From: Chitinibacter sp. GC72
Lineage (GTDB): Bacteria; Pseudomonadota; Gammaproteobacteria; Burkholderiales; Chitinibacteraceae
NCBI RefSeq assembly: GCF_009760905.1
Contig: NZ_VIRW01000002.1
Span: forward strand, 124,001 to 188,000
Direction: 5' to 3'
Length of the DNA stretch: 64,000 nucleotides
In this document: positions 26,482 to 35,900 of the stretch, one piece after another
How the letters are laid out: each line of letters begins with the position of its first letter
Position numbering within the stretch: position 1 is the stretch's first letter
Notes under the pieces: generated by a model
The model's database searches: none
What the model saw: only the letters and a program-made list of their open reading frames with translations
What the model was told of the DNA's origin: nothing
Program-made: the position numbers and the translations under genes

Positions 26482-26606
26482 CAACGAACTATCGCGTAGC
26501 GAGAGCGCCAAGTACAAGGCAAAAATTGGTGAAACCCGGAATGTACGTTTAGTACATGAGGATTTTGAATCAATTTTTAACGCAGTAATTGACGCTCGTA
26601 GCAGCG
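26482..26606 (-). repeat. Dispersed imperfect palindrome, subtype 1 (copy A)
   Basis: About 125 bases directly behind the stop codon of the H-NS-like gene. Central pair TGTAC/GTACA, middle arms AAAAATTG and CAATTTTT, and an outer arm pair around CGTAGCGAG and CTCGTAGC. It aligns over its whole length with copy D at 56883-57003 (shared AACCCGGAATGTAC-type and GAGGATTTTGA-type blocks). Confidence 0.75.
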
Positions 26607-26924
26607 TTAGATGCGGATGCTGTCCAGTGTTGCGCCATTGGCCAGTGCATCATGCACCCACTGTGGCTTGCGGCCACGCCCAGTCCAGGTTTGGCTAGCG
26701 TCGCTTGGATTTGCATATTGCGCTTTAACCGGCTTTTTCGCGCTTTTTTTGCCTGAAGCCATTTCGCCGAGCAATTCGGCAACTGTAAAGCCGCTAGCTG
26801 CTGCTGCGCTTTGCAATTGGCTCAGAATACGTGCTTTTTCCTGCTCTTTACGGCGAACCAGTTCAACGTCAACTTGTGCGCGCAGTTCAACCAATTGCTG
26901 GTAATCGAGGTTAGATAAATCCAT
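26607..26924 (-). CDS. H-NS-like nucleoid-associated protein
   Basis: A 105-residue H-NS family DNA-binding protein. The N-terminal oligomerisation helix (LDYQQLVELRAQVDVELVRRK) is followed by a linker with lysines and the C-terminal DNA-binding core TWTGRGRKPQWV, the betaproteobacterial form of the H-NS motif. Such proteins silence AT-rich DNA. The start at 26924 follows GGAG; the frame runs further upstream into the promoter and is not used. It stands alone, with the dispersed repeat directly after its stop. Confidence 0.92.
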   Translation of the reverse strand: MDLSNLDYQQLVELRAQVDVELVRRKEQEKARILSQLQSAAAASGFTVAELLGEMASGKKSAKKPVKAQYANPSDASQTWTGRGRKPQWVHDALANGATLDSIRI

Positions 26925-27016
26925 TGCATAACTCCTAGATAGGCGGTGTTTTGACTTATACCCAGCGATTATGGGGCGGCCTTTTAAATAATTCAAGGAT
27001 TAATGTTTCTATTAAC

Positions 27017-28348
27017 TTATTTAAGCAGCCATTCATTCACGGCGATTAAGTCTTTTTCTGCCAATTCACCTGCCGATGCGGCCAGCAGTAATCGCGCATA
27101 CAGGTAGGTGTAACGGGCGACGATCAAATCATAACGGGTTGCATAATATTTCTGTTCGGCATTCAGGACGTCAATTGTTGTTCTTACGCCCACTTCGCGG
27201 CCCAATTTGCTGGATGCCAGCAAGCTTTCACTCGATTTTAAAACCTGCTGCAAGGCGCGGATTTGTGCAGCCCCCGCATTAACGCCTAGAAAAGCCTGTT
27301 TGGTCGCCTGCTCGACATCGCGGCGGGTCGCTTCTACTGTATCGCTTTGCTGGGCTTTTTTGGCCGCAGCTTCGCGCAATTTGGAAGAGCGATCGCCACC
27401 GGTATAGATCGGAATGGATAATTGCAATTTGATTGCACCCGATGAAGTCTGATCGGTGGAGCCAGAACGGGATAATCCGCTACCTGTCCAGTCATTGCCA
27501 TAACTGGCCACCAGATCGAGCGTCGGCGCACTCACAGCTTTGTATTTATCAATTTCACGGCTGGCAATATCCAGCGCCAATTGCTGGCCGGCATTGCTCA
27601 GGCTGCTGTTTTGCGCTTTTTGCAACCAGCTGGCCAAATCGTTGGGAATCGGTGATTGCGGCTGCAAACGATCACCGATGGTGGCCAATTGGCTGTCATT
27701 TAAACCCGTGAGCAGACTAAAAGCGCTACTTTTTACTGCCAGATCATTTTGCGCCACAATTTCTGCCGCCAGAATACTGTCGTAACTTGCTTGTGCTTCG
27801 TCGGTATCGGTAATCGTGGCAACGCCCACTTCAAATGACTTTTTTGCAAAAGCCAATTGCTCACCAACTGCCTGTTTTTGTGCCTGCACCAGCTGCACTT
27901 TTTCCTGCGCGGCCAATAATTCGAAATAGGTTTTTGCTACCCGCAGAATTAAATCCTGCTCGGCTTGGCGATATTGCACATTGGCCAGATCGGTTTGTTT
28001 TTTTAACTGATCTGCGGCAGCAAATGCTTCGGCGCGATAAATCGGCTGCGCGGCAGAGAGTGAATAGCCGTAGGTTTGACCATTGGCCGATGTGTCAGTT
28101 AATGGCCCGCGTCCCGGAGTGTAATCGGTTTGCGAATAAGCGGTATTACCGCTCAGGGTAATTTTGGGTAATAACAAGGCTTGCCCTTGAGTGGCTTTTT
28201 CCTGCCCGGCGATCTGGGCATTTCTGGCCGCAGAAATTTGCGCATCAAATGTCGCAGCAGCCTGCCAGGCTTGCAGCAAATCAGTCGCCCAGACGCCCTG
28301 ACTCAGGCTCAATAAACTCAATGCGATTAGACTCGATTTCAATTTCAT
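27017..28348 (-). CDS. TolC-family outer membrane efflux protein
   Basis: A 443-residue outer membrane channel protein with a Sec signal peptide (MKLKSSLIALSLLSLSQGVWA). Two repeated TolC halves are visible, with helices such as LLQAWQAAATFDAQISAARNA and the conserved end RTTIDVLNAEQKYYATRYD. It forms the outer channel of tripartite pumps or type I secretion. It lies 225 bases downstream of the RND pump gene on the same strand, with dispersed repeat copy B between them. It is the likely outer partner of that pump, but TolC proteins are often shared. Confidence 0.9.
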   Translation of the reverse strand: MKLKSSLIALSLLSLSQGVWATDLLQAWQAAATFDAQISAARNAQIAGQEKATQGQALLLPKITLSGNTAYSQTDYTPGRGPLTDTSANGQTYGYSLSAAQPIYRAEAFAAADQLKKQTDLANVQYRQAEQDLILRVAKTYFELLAAQEKVQLVQAQKQAVGEQLAFAKKSFEVGVATITDTDEAQASYDSILAAEIVAQNDLAVKSSAFSLLTGLNDSQLATIGDRLQPQSPIPNDLASWLQKAQNSSLSNAGQQLALDIASREIDKYKAVSAPTLDLVASYGNDWTGSGLSRSGSTDQTSSGAIKLQLSIPIYTGGDRSSKLREAAAKKAQQSDTVEATRRDVEQATKQAFLGVNAGAAQIRALQQVLKSSESLLASSKLGREVGVRTTIDVLNAEQKYYATRYDLIVARYTYLYARLLLAASAGELAEKDLIAVNEWLLK

Positions 28349-28411
28349 GATTTGTTTACCTATTTTAATTGCCGTGATCTGCTTTCTGGCAAGGCGAGCA
28401 ATTAGTAACCG

Positions 28412-28498
28412 TACAAAAGTTTTCCAGCAAGGCCCTGAGTCGCAGGCAGTACAAATAGTACGGCAAGACGAAAGTAACGCAGCTGGAAAGCTTTTGGC
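28412..28498 (-). repeat. Dispersed imperfect palindrome, subtype 2 (copy B)
   Basis: AAAAGTTTTCCAGC (28415-28428) pairs with GCTGGAAAGCTTTT (28482-28495); centre GTACAAATAGTAC. Its reverse complement aligns with copy C at 34461-34545. It lies 76 bases behind the stop of the RND pump gene and before tolC-like. Confidence 0.75.
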
Positions 28499-28573
28499 TT
28501 AGCACTGAGCAGCCATCTACTTCAACGCGGCCACGCGGTATTGCGTTGACCGCGCCAAATACCGTCTTGTCGG

Positions 28574-31500
28574 TCAAGCCGGTTTCAAACGGAACCACGC
28601 TGCATACAAAGCGGGCAAAAACAGCAGCGTTAAAACAGTGGCAACAAACAGCCCGCCCATAATCGCGATTGCCATTGGCCCCCAGAAGGTATCGCGCGTC
28701 AGCGGAATCATCGCCAGAATCGCCGCCAAGGCGGTCAGCATAATCGGCCGGAAACGTCGCACTGCCGAATCAATCACAGCATTCCACGGTGCCGACCCCG
28801 CGGCAATATCCTGCTCAATCTGATCCATTAAAATCACCGAATTACGCATAATCATGCCTGACAAGGCAATCACGCCCAGCGTTGCCACAAAGCCAAACGG
28901 CGCTTGAAACAGCAGCAGTGCCAGCGTCACGCCGATCATGCCCAGTGGCGCGGTTAGCAAAACCATCAACATACGCTGAATACTTTGCAATTGCAGCATG
29001 AGCAAGGTCATCACCACAATCAGCATCAGGGGCATTACAGCAGCAATTGAATCCTGACTGATTTTAGAGGCCTCCAGCGTACCACCGGCTTCAATGTGAT
29101 AGCCCAATGGCAATTTGGCTTCGATTTCCTTCATCTTGGGCAACAGCGCCATCGACACATCGGGCGCTTGTGCGCCGCTCACGTCGGCACGCACGGTGAG
29201 CGCCGGTACGCGATTACGTCGCCAGATGATGCTTTCCTCGTTTTCAATCGATAGCTTGGCGATTTGCGCCAGCGGCACACTACGGCCGGTGGGGAGCGCA
29301 ATCGGTAGATTTTCGAGAAAATCGAGTTGCGTGCGCTCGCCGTCTTCCAGTCGGCTCACCACGTCAATCAGCAAATTATCTTCGCGCAATTGCGTGGCTG
29401 TGACGCCCGATACGGCCATTTGCAAGGTTTGCGAGAGCTGCTGGCTGGTTAAGCCCAATTGGCGCAATTTATCCTGATCGATATTGAGACGCACCACTTT
29501 GACCTTTTCGCCCCAATCGGTATGCACCTGGCGCAGATTCGGGTGCGCGCGCATTTCAGTCGCTACCAGCTCGGCAACCTCTTTCAGTTTCTTCTGGTCT
29601 TCTCCAATAATACGGAACTGTACCGGATAACCAACCGGCGGGCCGTTCTCCAGCCGCGTCACCCGCCCGCGTACACTGGCAAAATCATTGGCAAACAGGG
29701 TTTTGATGCGTTTGAGCACGTCTTCGCGTACATGCTCGTCCTTGGTCATGACCGTGAGCTGGCCAAAGTTCAAATTCGGCATTTGCTCATCGAGCGGCAT
29801 GTAGTAGCGCGGCGAACCGACGCCGATATAGCTGCTGACCGATACCACATCGGGGTCTTTCAGCATAATCGCTTCGATCTTTTTCACCTCGCGCTCGGTG
29901 GCATCAAACGACGCGGTGTAAGGCAGCCATAAATCGACCATCAGTTCAGGGCGGCTGGAGGCCGGGAAAAACTGCTTGGGCACCACCAGCGCAAACAACA
30001 CCACCGACGCGGCAAACGCGCCCGCCGTCATTGCAATCGTGGTTTTGCGATAGGTAATGCACCACGTTACCGCACGACGAAAGCCGGTATAAAACTTCCC
30101 GCGATGGGGATTAAATTCATCGGCATCGTGCGAGCCATGCGGCTTGAGGTTTTCCGACAATAAGTGGTATCCCATATACGGCGTGAATAACACCGCAACC
30201 ACCCACGACAAAATCAGCGCCAAGCCAACCACGGCAAAAATTGAGAAGGTATATTCACCGGCATTAGATTTAGCAAGGCCTACAGGCAGAAACCCCGCCG
30301 CAGTAATCAAAGTCCCGGTCAGCATTGGAAACGCGGTCGACGTATAGGCGAAGGTTGCGGCGCTAAATTTATCCCAGCCTTCTTCAAGCTTGAGTGCCAT
30401 CATCTCAACCGCAATAATCGCGTCATCGACCAAGAGCCCGAGCGCAATCACCAGCGCACCGAGTGAGATGCGCTGCAATTCCAGGTTGAATACTTTCATA
30501 AACAGGAAAGTCAGCGCCAGCACCAGCGGAATCGACAGCGCAACGACAATGCCGGTGCGCCAGCCCAGCGACAAAAAGCTCACCGCCAGCACAATCACCA
30601 CCGCTTCGAGCAACGACTTCATAAAGATATGCACGGCGTTTTTGACCACTGCCGGCTGATCAGAGACCGCATGAAACTCAATGCCCACCGGTAGAGCGCT
30701 GCGCATTTGATTGAGCGTAGCGTCAATCTGCTTGCCCATTTCGAGCACATTGCCGCCCTGCTTCATTGAAATGCCCAGACCAATTGCGTCCTGACTCACC
30801 TGGCCTTGCAAGGCAAAGCGCATTTTGGTGGTGGCCGGATTGATATTGGCGCGGAATACTTGCGCCACATCACCAACGCGGAAGGTGCGATCATTGATGG
30901 TCACTGGCGTGTTTTTGATCGTTTCAATCGCATCAAAGCCACCAGAAACACGCAGGAACACGCGCTCGTCCTGCCCTTCCACCACGCCAGCCGGGCTCAC
31001 CGTATTGGTTGCGGCCAGCACCTGATTGATCTGGAATGGCGTAACGCCTATCGTGGCCAGCTTGGCGCTGCTGTATTGCACGTAGATTTTTTCATCCTGC
31101 GTACCAATCAGCGTAACCTTGTTGATGTCCTTGATGCGCAGCAGCTCGGTGCGCACGCCTTCGACGTATTTTTTCAGCTCGGCGGCAGTGAAGCCATCGG
31201 CAGTAAAGGCGTACAGGCTGCCGTAGGTTTCGCCGAACTCATCATTAAAAAACGGCCCGGCCACGCCTTGCGGCAATTTGCCTTTGGCGTCGTTAATCCG
31301 TTTGCGCACCTGATACCACGCGTCATTGACCTCTTTGGCGCGCACATGCTCGTACAACATAATGGTGATCAGCGATTCACCGGCGCGCGAATAGCTCTTG
31401 GTGTAATCGATGTAGCCTATGCCCTGCACGGCTTCTTCGAGCTTGTCGGTGACCTGCTGCTCGACCTCGGACGCCGACGCACCCGGCCAGAACGCGCGCA

Positions 31501-31660
31501 CCACCATGGCTTTGAAAGTAAATTCGGGGTCTTCCTTTTGCCCCAGCTGGGTATAGGCCAGAATGCCAGCCAGCGAGAGCACCGCCATCAGATACAGCAC
31601 CAGCGACTGATGCTTCAGCGCCCACGCCGATAAATTGAATGCTTCGCTGCGCTTAGTCAT
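28574..31660 (-). CDS. RND multidrug efflux permease
   Basis: A 1028-residue inner-membrane proton-driven pump of the AcrB/MexK/TriC kind. Marks: N-terminal helix LVLYLMAVLSLAGILAY, the early ASASEVEQQVTDKLEEAVQ, the proton-relay helix GLLVDDAIIAVEMM with two adjacent aspartates, and the second hydrophobic block LMLIVVMTLLMLQLQS with LSGMIMRNSVILMDQI. The start at 31660 follows GGAG and overlaps the adaptor gene by 8 bases. With adaptor, TetR and TolC-like genes it forms a complete pump operon. The large docking domains point to drugs or solvents, not metals, as substrates (CzcA-like alternatives lack support). Confidence 0.92.
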   Translation of the reverse strand: MTKRSEAFNLSAWALKHQSLVLYLMAVLSLAGILAYTQLGQKEDPEFTFKAMVVRAFWPGASASEVEQQVTDKLEEAVQGIGYIDYTKSYSRAGESLITIMLYEHVRAKEVNDAWYQVRKRINDAKGKLPQGVAGPFFNDEFGETYGSLYAFTADGFTAAELKKYVEGVRTELLRIKDINKVTLIGTQDEKIYVQYSSAKLATIGVTPFQINQVLAATNTVSPAGVVEGQDERVFLRVSGGFDAIETIKNTPVTINDRTFRVGDVAQVFRANINPATTKMRFALQGQVSQDAIGLGISMKQGGNVLEMGKQIDATLNQMRSALPVGIEFHAVSDQPAVVKNAVHIFMKSLLEAVVIVLAVSFLSLGWRTGIVVALSIPLVLALTFLFMKVFNLELQRISLGALVIALGLLVDDAIIAVEMMALKLEEGWDKFSAATFAYTSTAFPMLTGTLITAAGFLPVGLAKSNAGEYTFSIFAVVGLALILSWVVAVLFTPYMGYHLLSENLKPHGSHDADEFNPHRGKFYTGFRRAVTWCITYRKTTIAMTAGAFAASVVLFALVVPKQFFPASSRPELMVDLWLPYTASFDATEREVKKIEAIMLKDPDVVSVSSYIGVGSPRYYMPLDEQMPNLNFGQLTVMTKDEHVREDVLKRIKTLFANDFASVRGRVTRLENGPPVGYPVQFRIIGEDQKKLKEVAELVATEMRAHPNLRQVHTDWGEKVKVVRLNIDQDKLRQLGLTSQQLSQTLQMAVSGVTATQLREDNLLIDVVSRLEDGERTQLDFLENLPIALPTGRSVPLAQIAKLSIENEESIIWRRNRVPALTVRADVSGAQAPDVSMALLPKMKEIEAKLPLGYHIEAGGTLEASKISQDSIAAVMPLMLIVVMTLLMLQLQSIQRMLMVLLTAPLGMIGVTLALLLFQAPFGFVATLGVIALSGMIMRNSVILMDQIEQDIAAGSAPWNAVIDSAVRRFRPIMLTALAAILAMIPLTRDTFWGPMAIAIMGGLFVATVLTLLFLPALYAAWFRLKPA

Positions 31661-32753
31661 GGCTGGCTCCTGCGAGCACACGCACTGGCTGGCCTTCGCG
31701 CAGCAAATTGGCTCCGGCGGTCACCACCACCTGCCCCGGCTGCACGCCGCTGACTTTCACTGTATGTCCGGCTACCCCAACCACATTCACCGGCTGGCTT
31801 TTCACTAAGCCCTGCCCGGATTTGATATTGCTGACCAGCCAGACGCGCTGCGCCTGATCCTTGCCAAACAGCGCAGGCAACGGCAAAGAATATCCGGCAG
31901 GTATATCGCCAGAAGCCTTCTGATGAAAGACCTGCAGCGTCATACCCATCTTGATATTATTGGAGGCAGGCAATGTCACCTTGACCCGGTAAGTGCGCGT
32001 CAGGCTGTCGGCAGCAGGCGCCACCTCGCGAATCGTGCCTTCAAACTCGGCTTGCTCACCAGCCCACAATGACACTTTGACTTTCTGCCCCTCCCGCCAC
32101 GCCTTAACCTTGCTTTCGGGTACATCAATCACCGCTTCGCGCTCGCCATCTTTAGCCAGCTGCAACACCGGCTGACCTGCCGCCACCACCGAGCCGGGCT
32201 CGGCCAGCGTGGCAATCACCACACCCGACACATCGGCCACCAGCACGGCGTAATTACTCTGGTTCTGTGCCAGCTGCGCCTGCGATCTGGCTTGCTCGTG
32301 CTGCTGCCTTGCCGCGGTCAGCAGTGTAAATCGTTTATCGACTTCAGCCTGGCTAATGAATTTTTGTGCCAGTAATTCCTTGCCGCGCTGAAAATCGAGT
32401 TCAGCCTGCGCCAGCTGCGCCTTGGCCGATTCAAACTGCGCACGGGCGGCATCCGCCGACAGACGCACATCACCCGGATCAAGGCTGGCCAGGGTTTGCC
32501 CCTTGCTGATCACATCGCCAACGCTCACCGGGCGGCTACTGAGTTTGCCACCGATACGGAAACCCATCGGCACAGTATGTCTGGCACGCACTTCGCCGCT
32601 ATACACCTCACCGATAGGTTGATCATTGATCGCGCCCACCGTCATGGTGCGTACCGGCCGGATATCGGCCACTGGCTCGGCCGGTTTGTGGCAAGCCGCT
32701 AAACCCAGCGCCAGAAGCGCGCTGATCATCACTGCATTTTGAATCCGTGCCAT
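31653..32753 (-). CDS. RND efflux periplasmic adaptor, lipoprotein
   Basis: A 366-residue membrane fusion protein bridging pump and outer channel. The lipobox LALGLAAC makes Cys20 the probable lipid anchor. Beta-barrel and lipoyl parts: GFRIGGKLSSRPVSVGDVISKGQTLASLD (lipoyl half), an alpha-hairpin about 105-165, and VVAAGQPVLQLAKDGEREAVIDVPE. The gene starts 3 bases beyond the TetR gene stop and overlaps the pump gene, so all are co-transcribed from the TetR promoter. Confidence 0.92.
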   Translation of the reverse strand: MARIQNAVMISALLALGLAACHKPAEPVADIRPVRTMTVGAINDQPIGEVYSGEVRARHTVPMGFRIGGKLSSRPVSVGDVISKGQTLASLDPGDVRLSADAARAQFESAKAQLAQAELDFQRGKELLAQKFISQAEVDKRFTLLTAARQQHEQARSQAQLAQNQSNYAVLVADVSGVVIATLAEPGSVVAAGQPVLQLAKDGEREAVIDVPESKVKAWREGQKVKVSLWAGEQAEFEGTIREVAPAADSLTRTYRVKVTLPASNNIKMGMTLQVFHQKASGDIPAGYSLPLPALFGKDQAQRVWLVSNIKSGQGLVKSQPVNVVGVAGHTVKVSGVQPGQVVVTAGANLLREGQPVRVLAGASHD

Positions 32754-32755
32754 GT

Positions 32756-33388
32756 TTAATTATCCCGCAACAAAAGTCCGTTTAATAAAATATCCAGCGT
32801 GGTATCAAGGTAGCGTCCCGGCTCGATCGGCTCGGGAGCGCAGCGACAGACCGAGTGCTGCCACAACATGGCCATCACAATCGGCGCAGACAGAATGTGC
32901 AATGCGTAATCAATATCTTTAATGACAAACTCGCCACGCCGCACACCCAGCTCGAGCACCCGGCGGATGAGTGCATCGCCAGGCACAATGAATTCATCGT
33001 GATAAAGCTTGAGTACATCGGGAAAATTGCCTGCCTCGGCAATCATCAACTTGGGCAGCGCCGACAGCTGGGTCGCGCCCATCACTTCCCACCAGGTAAA
33101 AAACACCTGCCGCAACAAATCACGCGCGCTGCCCTGCCATAAATCGACCATTTCACCCGCCAGCGGCAATTTGGGCAGCAGCAGTTCACGAATCACCGCC
33201 TTGAAAATCTCTTCCTTATTGGCAAAGTACAAATAAGGCGTGCCACGCGTGACACCGGCAGCGCGGGCAATGTCTTCGATTTTGGTCGCCGCATAGCCTT
33301 TCTCGACAAACAGCGCCAAGGCCGCCAGCAGGATTTCTTCCGGGCGGGCTTCTTTGCGGCGGGTCCAGCGTTTGATAGGGCAATTCAT
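32756..33388 (-). CDS. TetR-family repressor of the RND pump operon
   Basis: A 210-residue regulator with an N-terminal helix-turn-helix (ILLAALALFVEKGYAATKIEDIARAAGVTRGTPYLYFANKEE region) and a C-terminal ligand-binding part of AcrR type. It is the first gene of tetR-adaptor-pump and lies directly behind a perfect 22-bp palindrome. It therefore most likely represses its own operon and is released by pump substrates (inference). The start is 'ATG' at 33388, 15 bases from the palindrome edge. Confidence 0.9.
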   Translation of the reverse strand: MNCPIKRWTRRKEARPEEILLAALALFVEKGYAATKIEDIARAAGVTRGTPYLYFANKEEIFKAVIRELLLPKLPLAGEMVDLWQGSARDLLRQVFFTWWEVMGATQLSALPKLMIAEAGNFPDVLKLYHDEFIVPGDALIRRVLELGVRRGEFVIKDIDYALHILSAPIVMAMLWQHSVCRCAPEPIEPGRYLDTTLDILLNGLLLRDN

Positions 33389-33402
33389 AATGCCGCCAAA
33401 TA

Positions 33403-34452
<1,050 letters not shown>

Positions 34453-34460
34453 GTGCTAAA

Positions 34461-34545
34461 CCAAAAATTCTCACGCATCGTTACTTCGCCTTGCCGTACT
34501 ACTTGTACTGTCTTCGTCTCAGTGCCTTGCGTGAAAAATTTTGTC
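34461..34545 (+). repeat. Dispersed imperfect palindrome, subtype 2 (copy C)
   Basis: CCAAAAATTCTCACGC (34461-34476) pairs with GCGTGAAAAATTTTG (34529-34543); centre GTACTACTTGTAC. It begins 8 bases after the argB stop and aligns with the reverse complement of copy B. Confidence 0.75.
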
Positions 34546-34583
34546 CACCTATTTAATCTCTGAGCCCAACAAATCAGTGTATT

Positions 34584-34619
34584 AAGAAAAAAGGGGTCGC
34601 CAGCGCGGCCCTTTTTCTT
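34584..34619 (+). terminator. Intrinsic terminator of argB
   Basis: AAGAAAAAAGGGGTCGC pairs with GCGGCCCTTTTTCTT around CAGC, with one G-T pair, ending in a T tract. It lies behind repeat copy C. Confidence 0.75.
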
Positions 34620-34675
34620 GCCTATTGCCTCAAGCCAACTACATTGGTAATACCCTACCAGCCGGGAGTCCACCA

Positions 34676-35122
34676 ATGAAAACAGCACGCCAATTACTGG
34701 GTGACAAAGCCGAACAGCGCATTATCTCCGTTTCCCCCAATTCAACGGTTTATCAAGCCTTACAGATTATGGCGGATCACAATATCGGCGCCATTCTGGT
34801 GATGGATGGAGAAACCCTGACTGGCATTTTTTCCGAGCGTGATTACGCCCGCAAAGTAGTATTGATGGGGAAAACTTCTGCAGGTACACCGATCTCTGAA
34901 ATCATGACGCACAAATTGCTATGCGTGCCGCCCAATGCTTCGGTTGATGATTGTCTGGGCTTGATGACCGAAAAACGCATTCGCCACCTGCCAGTGATGG
35001 ATGGTGAAAAAGTCGTCGGGATCTTGTCGATTGGCGATCTGGTCAGAGAGAAAATTGCCGATCAGGAATTCACGATCGATCAGATGGCGCATTATATTTA
35101 CGATCAGCGTATTTCCCACTAG
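34676..35122 (+). CDS. CBS-domain protein
   Basis: A 148-residue protein made of two CBS domains (about 15-70 and 80-140), with VYQALQIMADHNIGAILVMD and DCLGLMTEKRIRHLPVMDGE. CBS pairs bind adenosyl nucleotides such as AMP, ATP or NADH and control partner proteins. No other domain is attached. The start at 34676 is preceded by GGGAG. Similar stand-alone CBS proteins are common in betaproteobacteria; their targets are not established. A hairpin terminator follows directly. Confidence 0.88.
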   Translation: MKTARQLLGDKAEQRIISVSPNSTVYQALQIMADHNIGAILVMDGETLTGIFSERDYARKVVLMGKTSAGTPISEIMTHKLLCVPPNASVDDCLGLMTEKRIRHLPVMDGEKVVGILSIGDLVREKIADQEFTIDQMAHYIYDQRISH

Positions 35123-35153
35123 CAAGTGACGCTCAGGCAAATCAGCTACAATA

Positions 35154-35179
35154 GGCCGGACAATGTTTCCGGCCTTTTT
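35154..35179 (+). terminator. Intrinsic terminator after the CBS gene, at the start of the HAD gene
   Basis: GGCCGGA (35154-35160) pairs with TCCGGCC (35168-35174), followed by TTTTT (35175-35179). It ends two bases before the ATG of the HAD gene at 35181. A -10-like TACAAT lies at 35147-35152. Confidence 0.6.
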
Positions 35180-35180
35180 C

Positions 35181-35813
35181 ATGCCCAGAACCTGGATTTT
35201 TGACCTCGACAATACGCTACACCATGCCGACCGACACGCCTTCCCGGTCATTGATGCGGCAATGACGCAATGGCTAACAACCCAGCTAGCCATCAGTCCG
35301 GCGCAAGCCAACCAGCTCAGGCTTAATTACTGGCAACGCTACGGCGCCACACTGCTGGGCTTGCGCAAGCATCACAAGCACCTGAACCCGCACCATTTTC
35401 TGTCTGCCTGCCATCCATTACCGACGCTGCGACAAGAACTGCACCCGATGCCTCGCCTAAAATCCACACTGGCCAGGCTGGCCGGAAAAAAATACCTGTT
35501 CACCAATGGCCCTTTGTCTTATGCCGAGATGATGCTTGATACCCTGGGCATAACCGATCATTTTGCAGGTATTGCGGCAATTGATACCGTGAAATTGCAA
35601 CCCAAACCGCATCTGGCAGCGTTTCGCCAGATGCTGCGGCAATTTGCACTCTCGGCCACTGAATGCGTGATGGTAGAGGACAGCATCGACAATCTGGTCA
35701 GCGCAAAAAAACTGGGCATGAGCACGGTCTGGTTGCGAGCACACCACCATCAGCACCCGGCTGCCGATTATTGCATCCGGCACTTGCATCAGTTACTACA
35801 CTGCCAGAGCTGA
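35181..35813 (+). CDS. HAD-family phosphatase, pyrimidine 5'-nucleotidase-like
   Basis: A 210-residue HAD phosphatase. Motif I WIFDLDNTLHHADRHAF matches the pyrimidine 5'-nucleotidase (YjjG/SDT1-like) subgroup; motif II FTNGP; motif III Lys in KLQPKPH; motif IV VEDSIDNL. It probably dephosphorylates small nucleotides or phosphosugars. Two starts are possible: ATG 35163 inside the terminator hairpin and ATG 35181 behind it. The second is chosen because it gives the family N-terminus PRTWIFDLDNTL. Convergent with the porin gene. Confidence 0.82.
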   Translation: MPRTWIFDLDNTLHHADRHAFPVIDAAMTQWLTTQLAISPAQANQLRLNYWQRYGATLLGLRKHHKHLNPHHFLSACHPLPTLRQELHPMPRLKSTLARLAGKKYLFTNGPLSYAEMMLDTLGITDHFAGIAAIDTVKLQPKPHLAAFRQMLRQFALSATECVMVEDSIDNLVSAKKLGMSTVWLRAHHHQHPAADYCIRHLHQLLHCQS

Positions 35814-35819
35814 AGCAAA

Positions 35820-35862
35820 AAAAACCGCAGAAACTCGTCATGAGTTCTGCGGTTTTTTTTTT
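35820..35862. terminator. Bidirectional terminator between HAD gene and porin
   Basis: AAAACCGCAGAAACTC and GAGTTCTGCGGTTTT form a long stem with one bulge and T/A runs on both sides. It serves the convergent HAD and porin genes. Confidence 0.8.
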
Positions 35863-35900
35863 ACTGCAGGGCAGACCATCGCGGCATGGCCATTCAGGCC

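Noticed and set aside
30806-31633. 275-codon frame opposite the RND pump
   Set aside because: Lies entirely inside the pump gene and has no motif or ribosome site.
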